A stretch of DNA of 64,000 bases, taken from positions 3,348,001-3,412,000 of the forward strand of contig NZ_CP162553.1 in the NCBI RefSeq assembly GCF_040939785.1, given 5' to 3'. Under the pieces are notes generated by a model that was given only the letters and a program-made list of their open reading frames with translations, was not told the origin of the DNA and searched no databases. The translations under genes were made by a program, and so were the position numbers. This stretch comes from Bradyrhizobium lupini (GTDB lineage: Bacteria; Pseudomonadota; Alphaproteobacteria; Rhizobiales; Xanthobacteraceae). The number at the start of each line of letters is the position of its first letter. Position 1 is the stretch's first letter. Below are positions 59,113-64,000 of this stretch, piece by piece.

Positions 59113-59868
59113 TTAGTGACCGAGATAAACTTCGACGACCTTGGGATCGTTCTTCACCTTTTCCATGGTGCCTTCCGAGAGGATCTGGCCCTGGTGAAGC
59201 ACGGTGACCTTGTGCGCGATGTCCTCGACGAACTTCATGTCGTGCTCGATCACGAGCACCGAGCGATTTTTGATGATGCGGTTGAGCAGCTCGGCGGTCT
59301 TGGTGCGTTCGGACACGCTCATGCCGGCGACGGGCTCGTCCAGCATCAGTAGGTCAGGATCCTGAATCAGCAGCATGCCGATCTCGAGCCATTGCTTCTG
59401 GCCATGACTGAGCTCGGAGGCATAGGTGTTGAGCTTGTCCTTGAGGAAGATCATCTCGGCAACCTCTCCGACGCGTGACCTCACCAGCTGGTCACGCTGG
59501 AACGTGAGTGAGCCGAATACGGTGCGGCCGCGCGGAAACGAGATCTCGAGATTCTCGAACACGGTGAGGTCTTCGAACACCGACGGCGTCTGGAACTTGC
59601 GGCCGACGCCGGCCTTGACGATCTCGTTCTCCTTCAGCTTGGTCAGCTCGGTCCCGCGAAACTGGATCGAGCCTTCGGTCGCCTTGGTCTTGCCGCAAAT
59701 CAGGTCGAGCACCGTGGTCTTGCCGGCCCCATTGGGGCCGATGATGACGCGGATCTCGTTCTCCTCGACGTAAAACGAGAGATCGTTGACGGCCTTGAAG
59801 CCGTCGAAGGAAACCGTCAGCCCGGAGACCGCGAGCAGGAATTCCTTGGGCTGATGACCGACGAGCAT
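59113..59868 (-). CDS. urea/short-chain amide ABC transporter ATPase, UrtD-like
   Basis: 251 residues from the ATG at 59868. Walker A GPNGAGKTTV (about 44), TKLKENEIVKAGVGRKFQTP, signature-like LSHGQKQWLEIGM, Walker B LLMLDEPVAGMS and H-loop IEHDMKFV, all typical of UrtD. The first codons (MLVGH) and its ribosome site are tandemly duplicated upstream as two tiny ORFs, the nearer one stopping three bases before this start, so translation is probably coupled. Works with the UrtE-like ATPase. Confidence 0.9.
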   Translation of the reverse strand: MLVGHQPKEFLLAVSGLTVSFDGFKAVNDLSFYVEENEIRVIIGPNGAGKTTVLDLICGKTKATEGSIQFRGTELTKLKENEIVKAGVGRKFQTPSVFEDLTVFENLEISFPRGRTVFGSLTFQRDQLVRSRVGEVAEMIFLKDKLNTYASELSHGQKQWLEIGMLLIQDPDLLMLDEPVAGMSVSERTKTAELLNRIIKNRSVLVIEHDMKFVEDIAHKVTVLHQGQILSEGTMEKVKNDPKVVEVYLGH

Positions 59869-59871
59869 GAT

Positions 59872-59922
59872 CTATCTCCTCACTGCCAGCGTGGCATCGG
59901 CATCGCGATGACCGACGAGCAT
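59872..59922 (-). other. mini-ORF 2 (16 aa) immediately before urtD
   Basis: ATG at 59922 with GAGGAGATAGTC ahead; encodes MLVGHRDADATLAVRR and stops with TAG three bases before the urtD ATG. It repeats the urtD N-terminus MLVGH. Likely translated because the ribosome site is intact; a role as a leader or coupler is inference. Confidence 0.45.
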
Positions 59923-59932
59923 GACTATCTCC

Positions 59933-59974
59933 TCACTGCCAGCATGGCATCGGCTCGCGATGACCAACGAGCAT
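59933..59974 (-). other. mini-ORF 1 (13 aa) between urtC and mini-ORF 2
   Basis: ATG at 59974 with GAGGAGACCATC ahead; encodes MLVGHREPMPCWQ and ends in TGA, whose last bases lie inside the next GAGGAG ribosome site. It starts 10 bases after the urtC stop. Same start block as urtD. Confidence 0.45.
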
Positions 59975-59984
59975 GATGGTCTCC

Positions 59985-61124
59985 TCACTCTGCTGGTGCG
60001 CCGTCGGCAACCGAATTGTCGCTCCAGCCCGGCTTCTTGCGCGAGGCGAAAAGGCGGTCGACGCGCGGCTGCACATAGTCGGCCCAGAGCCCCGACAGGC
60101 CGTTCGGGAAAGCGAGCACGACCGCGATGAACAGCGCGCCGAGACCAAACAGCCAGAGTTGCGGAAAGGATTCCGACAGGCTGGTCTTGGCGAAGTTCAC
60201 CAGAATGGCCCCCCATATCGCGCCAAAGATCGACATCCGTCCGCCGACCGCGGTGTAGATCACCATCTCGATCGACGGCACGATGCCGACAAAGGACGGC
60301 GACATGAAACCGACATTGAGCGCGAACATGGCCCCGCCGATCGCGGCGAAAACCGCGGCCATACAGAACGCAAAGATCTTGAAGTTGGCGACGCTGTAGC
60401 CGGAGAAGCGGACGCGGTCCTCCTGTTCGCGCATAGCCACCAGGATGCGGCCGAGCTTGGTCAGGCGGATGAACTGCGCGATGCCGATGCAGGCGAACAG
60501 CAGCACCACTTCGACGAAGTACAAGATGACCTTGGCGTGGTCGGGCCGGATGTCCCATCCCTTGAGGGTGCGCAGGTCGGTCATGCCGTTGATGCCGCCG
60601 GTGTAGCCCTGCTGGCCCACGATCAGGATGGTGAGGATGGCCGCCACCGCCTGGGTGATGATGGCAAAGTAGGTGCCGCCCACGCGCCGCTTGAACATCG
60701 CAGTGCCGATGATCAGCGCGAAGATGCCGGGGACCAAGATGATGGCGAGGATGGTGAAGGCGAGACTGTGAAACGGCTGCCAGAACAGTGGCAGTGACGT
60801 GATCTGATTCCAGTCCATGAAGTCCGGGATGCCTGGCGTCGACTGGATTTTGGTATTTTCGACGCTGGAGGCCTCCAGCTTGAGGAACATCGCCATGCAA
60901 TAGCCGCCGAGGCCGAAGAACACGCCCTGCCCCAGACTGAGAATGCCGCCGTAGCCCCAGCACAGCACGAGACCGAGCGCGACGAAGGCGTAGGTCAGAT
61001 ACTTCGCGACGAGGTTGAGACGGAACACATCCAGCGAGAGCGGCAGGATCACGAACAGCACGGCGGCCAGCACGAGGAAGCCCATGAGCTCGGATCGATT
61101 GAAGAAGCGTGAGTTGATGACCAT
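59985..61124 (-). CDS. urea/short-chain amide ABC transporter permease, UrtC-like
   Basis: 379 residues with about ten membrane helices. Family blocks: YLTYAFVALGLVLCWGYGGI, LSLGQGVFFGLGGYCMAMFL, QAVAAILTILIVGQQGYTGG and the coupling-loop MREQEDRVRFSGYSVANFKI. The GYTGGINGMTDL stretch and length are those of UrtC. It forms the channel with the UrtB-like protein encoded 17 bases upstream. The C-terminus (KKPGWSDNSVADGAPAE) is polar and variable. Confidence 0.92.
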   Translation of the reverse strand: MVINSRFFNRSELMGFLVLAAVLFVILPLSLDVFRLNLVAKYLTYAFVALGLVLCWGYGGILSLGQGVFFGLGGYCMAMFLKLEASSVENTKIQSTPGIPDFMDWNQITSLPLFWQPFHSLAFTILAIILVPGIFALIIGTAMFKRRVGGTYFAIITQAVAAILTILIVGQQGYTGGINGMTDLRTLKGWDIRPDHAKVILYFVEVVLLFACIGIAQFIRLTKLGRILVAMREQEDRVRFSGYSVANFKIFAFCMAAVFAAIGGAMFALNVGFMSPSFVGIVPSIEMVIYTAVGGRMSIFGAIWGAILVNFAKTSLSESFPQLWLFGLGALFIAVVLAFPNGLSGLWADYVQPRVDRLFASRKKPGWSDNSVADGAPAE

Positions 61125-61141
61125 GACTTGCCTGCTTCTTG

Positions 61142-62068
61142 TTATTTGCGGACCTTGAGGGCGAAGAGACCCTGCGGCCGCAGCATCAGGATTCCGACAA
61201 CGGCAAGCAGCGTCAGCACCTTAGCCATCGAGCCCGACAGGAAGAACTCGAGGGTGGATTGGGTCTGCGAGATTGAGAAGGCCGATGCGATGGTGCCGAG
61301 CAGGCTTGCCGCGCCGCCGAACACGACCACCAGGAACGTATCGACGATGTAGAGCTGTCCGGAGGTCGGCCCGGTCGAGCCGATCATGGTGAAGGCGCTC
61401 CCAGCGACACCGGCAATGCCGCAGCCGAGGCCGAAAGTGTAGCGATCCACCTTTTCGGTGTTGATGCCGACGGCACCGGCCATGATGCGGTTCTGCACGA
61501 CGGCGCGCACCTGTCGACCCCAGCGCGATTTGTACATCACGTAGGCGACGCCGACAGTGATCAGGACGGTGAGGCACATCACGAAGACGCCGTTGATCGG
61601 CACTTCGATGCTGTCGGTCACGTGCAGCGAGCCGAGCATCCATTGCGGCAGCTCGACGCCGACCTCGCGCGCGCCGAACACGGAGCGATAGGCCTGTTGC
61701 AGGACCAGGCTGAGGCCCCAAGTCGCGAGCAGCGTGTCGAGCGGGCGCTTGTAGAGATGCCGTATCAGCACCCATTCCACCAGCATCCCCAACGCACCGG
61801 ATGCGACAAAGGCCAGGATCATCGCCAGGAAGAAGTAGCCGCTGAACAGGCTCGGCAAATAGGATTGGAAGAAATTCGAGGTCATCCAGGTGACGTAAGC
61901 CCCAAGGATCATGAACTCGCCATGGGCCATGTTGATGACGCCCATCTGGCCGAAGATGATCGCAAGACCCAGCGCCATCAGGACGTAGACGGAGAACAGG
62001 ATCAGTCCTGCAAAGCCCTGCATGACGAAGATGGAGCCAAGGTCACCAAGCGAGTAGTCGCCGAACAT
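61142..62068 (-). CDS. urea/short-chain amide ABC transporter permease, UrtB-like
   Basis: 308 residues from the ATG at 62068 with GGAGGACATCG ahead; the open frame to 62149 crosses a hairpin and is rejected. Membrane protein with LGLAIIFGQMGVINMAHGEF, RHLYKRPLDTLLATWGLSLV, VVQNRIMAGAVGINTEKVDR (coupling loop) and GQLYIVDTFLVVVFGG, typical of UrtB. The large N-terminal extracellular domain of many UrtB proteins is absent, as in the amide-type (Fmd) transporters. Pairs with UrtC-like. Confidence 0.92.
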   Translation of the reverse strand: MFGDYSLGDLGSIFVMQGFAGLILFSVYVLMALGLAIIFGQMGVINMAHGEFMILGAYVTWMTSNFFQSYLPSLFSGYFFLAMILAFVASGALGMLVEWVLIRHLYKRPLDTLLATWGLSLVLQQAYRSVFGAREVGVELPQWMLGSLHVTDSIEVPINGVFVMCLTVLITVGVAYVMYKSRWGRQVRAVVQNRIMAGAVGINTEKVDRYTFGLGCGIAGVAGSAFTMIGSTGPTSGQLYIVDTFLVVVFGGAASLLGTIASAFSISQTQSTLEFFLSGSMAKVLTLLAVVGILMLRPQGLFALKVRK

Positions 62069-62092
62069 CGATGTCCTCCGTCGGGAAAGGGT

Positions 62093-62122
62093 CCCGCGTC
62101 GCGAGCAGGTTCGCGACGCGGG
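62093..62122 (-). promoter_or_regulatory. stable intercistronic hairpin between urtA-like and urtB-like genes
   Basis: CCCGCGTCGCGA and TCGCGACGCGGG (12-base perfect arms, loop GCAGGT). On the minus-strand transcript it lies after the binding-protein gene; such hairpins protect the upstream mRNA and keep the binding protein in excess over the membrane parts. Confidence 0.65.
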
Positions 62123-62216
62123 GGTCTTGGGCGTAGACTTGCGATCCACGCCAGGGAGAGGTTTTGCCTGAGAGGGAAACGGCGACGAACGCCGTGACTT
62201 ACTGATAGCTCTCGTC

Positions 62217-63476
62217 TTACTGGTAGCCCTTGGGGAACGGATCCGGCTCGACCAGATCGGCGGTCTCGTAGATCAGTTCGAACTGGCCATCGAGCTTGGC
62301 GCGTCCCACCCGGGTCTTCGACCAGAGGTGATGATTTTCGTGGATGCGCACATAGCCTTCCGGAGCGCCCTTGAACTCGATGCCCGGCGACGCCGCCGCG
62401 ATCTTGTCGATGTCGAAGGAGCCCGCCTTCTCCACCGTCAACTTCCACAGCCACGGGCCGAGATAGGCAGCCTGGGTGACGTCTCCGATCACGGTCTTCT
62501 CGCCCCACATCTTCTTGAACGCCGGAACGAAGGTCTTGTTGTTCGGATTGTCGAGCGACTGGAAGTACTTCATGCAGGCATAGGCGCCCGCGATGTTCTC
62601 GCCGCCAATGCCGTCGATCTCGTCTTCGGTCACCGAGATCGTGAGCAGCGCCTGCTTGGAGAGGTCGATGCCGGCCGCCTTGAGCTGCTTGTAGAACGCG
62701 ACGTTCGAACCGCCGACGACGTCGGTGAAGATCACGTCGGGCTTGGTCAGCTTGATCTTGTTGATGACCGAATTGAACTGCGTATTGCCGAGCGGATAAT
62801 ACTCTTCGCCGACCACCTTGCCCTTCAGCACGTTCTCGACATGCTTGCGCGCAATCTTGTTCGAGGTGCGCGGCCAGATGTAGTCGGAGCCGATGAAGAA
62901 GAACGACTTGGCGCCCTTCTCCTTGGCGATCCAGTTCAGGCCGGCGAGGATCTGCTGAGTGGCTTCCTGACCTGTGTAGATCACGTTCTTGGACTGCTCG
63001 AGACCTTCGTAGAAGGTCGGGTAATAGAGCATGCCGTTGTACTGCTCCATGACGGGCAGCACGGCCTTGCGGGACGCCGAGGTCCAGCAGCCCATGATCG
63101 CCGCGACCTTGTCGTTGACCAGCAGCTTCTTGGCCTTCTCGGCAAAGGTCGGCCAGTCGCTGGCGCCGTCTTCCTGGATGAACTTGATCTTGCGACCGAG
63201 CACGCCGCCCATGGCATTGATCTGCTCGATGGCAAGCTTTTCGGCTTCGATCGAGCCGGTCTCGGAGATGGCCATGGTGCCGGTCGCCGAATGCAGGATG
63301 CCGACCGTCACCTCGGTGTCGGTGACCGCGAGACCCGTGGTGTTGACTGCCGAGGTCGCTGGGGCCTGCGCAAAAGATGCTCGCGGTAGCATGGTGATGG
63401 CCGGCACGGCCGCCATTCCCATCAATAATTTGCGCCGGAGCGGCGATAACAGGCCCTTGTTCGCTTCGTCTGACAT
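62217..63476 (-). CDS. urea/short-chain amide ABC solute-binding protein, UrtA/FmdD-like
   Basis: 419 residues from the ATG at 63476; the open frame upstream is promoter DNA. The N-terminus SPLRRKLLMGMAAVPAITML ending SFAQ is a Tat-like signal. The mature part has VTVGILHSATGTMAISETGS, INAMGGVLGRKIKFIQEDGA, VAAIMGCWTSASRKAVLPVM and YYPTFYEGLEQSKNVIYTGQ, the UrtA/AmiC-like family binding urea or short amides. It heads the operon; the formamidase and amidase genes downstream favour amides. Expected to be the most abundant component. Confidence 0.92.
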   Translation of the reverse strand: MSDEANKGLLSPLRRKLLMGMAAVPAITMLPRASFAQAPATSAVNTTGLAVTDTEVTVGILHSATGTMAISETGSIEAEKLAIEQINAMGGVLGRKIKFIQEDGASDWPTFAEKAKKLLVNDKVAAIMGCWTSASRKAVLPVMEQYNGMLYYPTFYEGLEQSKNVIYTGQEATQQILAGLNWIAKEKGAKSFFFIGSDYIWPRTSNKIARKHVENVLKGKVVGEEYYPLGNTQFNSVINKIKLTKPDVIFTDVVGGSNVAFYKQLKAAGIDLSKQALLTISVTEDEIDGIGGENIAGAYACMKYFQSLDNPNNKTFVPAFKKMWGEKTVIGDVTQAAYLGPWLWKLTVEKAGSFDIDKIAAASPGIEFKGAPEGYVRIHENHHLWSKTRVGRAKLDGQFELIYETADLVEPDPFPKGYQ

Positions 63477-63547
63477 GAGCACCCCACTGTTGTTCGAGGA
63501 CACGCGATTGGTGCCGTGAGGATGGCTCGAATTTGTGCACTGCAAGC

Positions 63548-63565
63548 ATACGCAAGATCGCGTAT
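63548..63565. promoter_or_regulatory. palindromic operator candidate in the divergent region
   Basis: ATACGC (63548-63553) and GCGTAT (63560-63565) with a 6-base spacer AAGATC; flanking bases extend it imperfectly (GCATACGC / GCGTATAC). It lies between the divergent amide operon and the membrane-sensor gene, so a dimeric regulator could control either or both. Confidence 0.4.
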
Positions 63566-63595
63566 ACTGCACCGCAAAATGACGACGTAGGCTTT

Positions 63596-63610
63596 TGGTA
63601 CGGATTTTGC
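63596..63610 (+). promoter_or_regulatory. sigma-54 (-24/-12) promoter
   Basis: TGGTACGGATTTTGC on the plus strand matches TGGCACG-N4-TTGC with one mismatch (T for C at the fourth base), GG and GC exactly 10 bases apart. It lies 41 bases before the GTG of the partial membrane-sensor gene. Sigma-54 control fits nitrogen-source genes. Confidence 0.6.
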
Positions 63611-63650
63611 GAGGGGGTCCGGCGCGTTCGGGAGTAGGAGTGGGGCTGAA

Positions 63651-64000
63651 GTGGCAGGGCGGCAGCGAATAGATCGCGTCAGGCGCCAGTACAACCAATG
63701 GGTCGCCAACCAGACGCTGGAAGACTACGCGCTGCGCTTCACCGCCAAGAGCGCGCGCCGGTGGTCCGCTGCCCGCGTCGCCAACACTGCCCTGGGCGCC
63801 ATCTCCTTTCTCGCGCTTGAGGCGATCGGCGGCACCATCACCCTGAATTATGGGGTTACCAACGCCACCGCCGCGATCCTCGTCGTCTCCATCATCATCT
63901 TCTGCTGCGGCGTCCCGATTGCCTATTATGCCGCCAAATGCGGCATCGACATTGACCTGCTCACCCGCGGCGCCGGCTTCGGTTATATCGGCTCGACCGT
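63651..64000 (+). CDS. permease-like integral membrane protein, probably the N-terminus of a sensor histidine kinase (partial)
   Basis: Opens with GTG at 63651 after GGAGTAGGAG and runs off the right edge (116 residues seen). Begins VAGRQRIDRVRRQYNQWVAN, then LEDYALRFTAKSARRWS and hydrophobic segments (FLALEAIGGTITLNYG, AAILVVSIIIFCCGVPIAYY) and the motif DIDLLTRGAGFGYIGST, which is like NCS1/cytosine-purine permeases. Proteins with this opening beside fmd/urt operons in Bradyrhizobium are, from memory, hybrid histidine kinases with a transporter-like sensor. The kinase part lies outside the window, so this is inference. Confidence 0.6.
   Translation, partial: MAGRQRIDRVRRQYNQWVANQTLEDYALRFTAKSARRWSAARVANTALGAISFLALEAIGGTITLNYGVTNATAAILVVSIIIFCCGVPIAYYAAKCGIDIDLLTRGAGFGYIGST

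Larger units (their letters stand above)
59853..59989 (-). repeat. tandem repeat (52-54 bases, about 2.6 copies) over the urtD translation start
   Basis: Plus-strand units begin GATGACCGACGAGCATGA (59853), GATGACCGACGAGCATGA (59907) and GATGACCAACGAGCATGA (59959). On the minus strand each contains a GAGGAGA ribosome site followed by ATG-CTC-GT-GGT-CAT. The first (3'-most) unit is the true urtD start. Confidence 0.85.

Overview
The window comes from a high-GC alphaproteobacterium, most likely Bradyrhizobium or a close relative in the Nitrobacteraceae (Bradyrhizobiaceae). This is inferred from GC-rich codon use, frequent TTG and GTG starts with good Shine-Dalgarno sites, the type of short palindromic intergenic repeats, and the families present. 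No rRNA, tRNA, CRISPR array or prophage was seen. About 50 genes are supported, most in operons.

Layout. 1-6.6 kb: the end of a methyltransferase, then a tight thiosulfate-oxidation operon (soxX-soxY-soxZ-soxA-soxK-soxB plus an exported DsrE-like protein) and a persulfide dioxygenase-rhodanese fusion; together these form a periplasmic/cytoplasmic sulfur-oxidation block. 6.6-14.5 kb: a tiny acidic protein, two MFS transporters facing each other, an AttEFGH-like ABC system (ATPase, fused FtsX-type permease, AttH/CrtC-like secreted protein) and a MAPEG membrane protein. 14.5-15.7 kb: a decayed IS30-family element inserted in a palindromic repeat. 15.7-21.6 kb: an orphan branched-chain-type solute-binding protein and an RND efflux pump with its adaptor. 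21.8-30.2 kb: an iron alcohol dehydrogenase, an acyl-CoA ligase and a complete oligopeptide-type ABC transporter in one operon. 30.2-42.1 kb: a catabolic region with a biotin-dependent acyl-CoA carboxylase pair, a BKACE enzyme, an AraC regulator, a glutathione transferase, two acyl-CoA dehydrogenases, an acyl-CoA ligase and another solute-binding protein. The carboxylase pair and one dehydrogenase resemble the Atu acyclic-terpenoid set. 42.2-48.8 kb: two glycosyltransferases, an XRE regulator, and a proteobacterial sortase with its VIT/VWA substrate. 49-55.3 kb: an NDP-forming acyl-CoA synthetase, a solitary MCE protein and a large autotransporter. 55.6-64 kb: an amide-utilisation operon (urea-type ABC transporter urtA-E-like, formamidase, FmdB, aliphatic amidase), divergent from a permease-like membrane protein (probably the N-terminus of a sensor kinase) preceded by a sigma-54 promoter.

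The most noteworthy signals are these: two tiny ORFs, each a copy of the urtD translation start, stacked directly in front of urtD; the sortase/LPKTA pair; the Atu-like carboxylase/dehydrogenase cluster with a BKACE of unknown substrate; and six apparent single-base frameshifts (IS30 twice, GT2, XRE, autotransporter, amiE). Each frameshift can be repaired by one base to restore a full-length family member, so either these genes are newly dead or the assembly has indel errors. Repairing amiE restores exactly 346 residues with the E59-K134-C166 triad in register.
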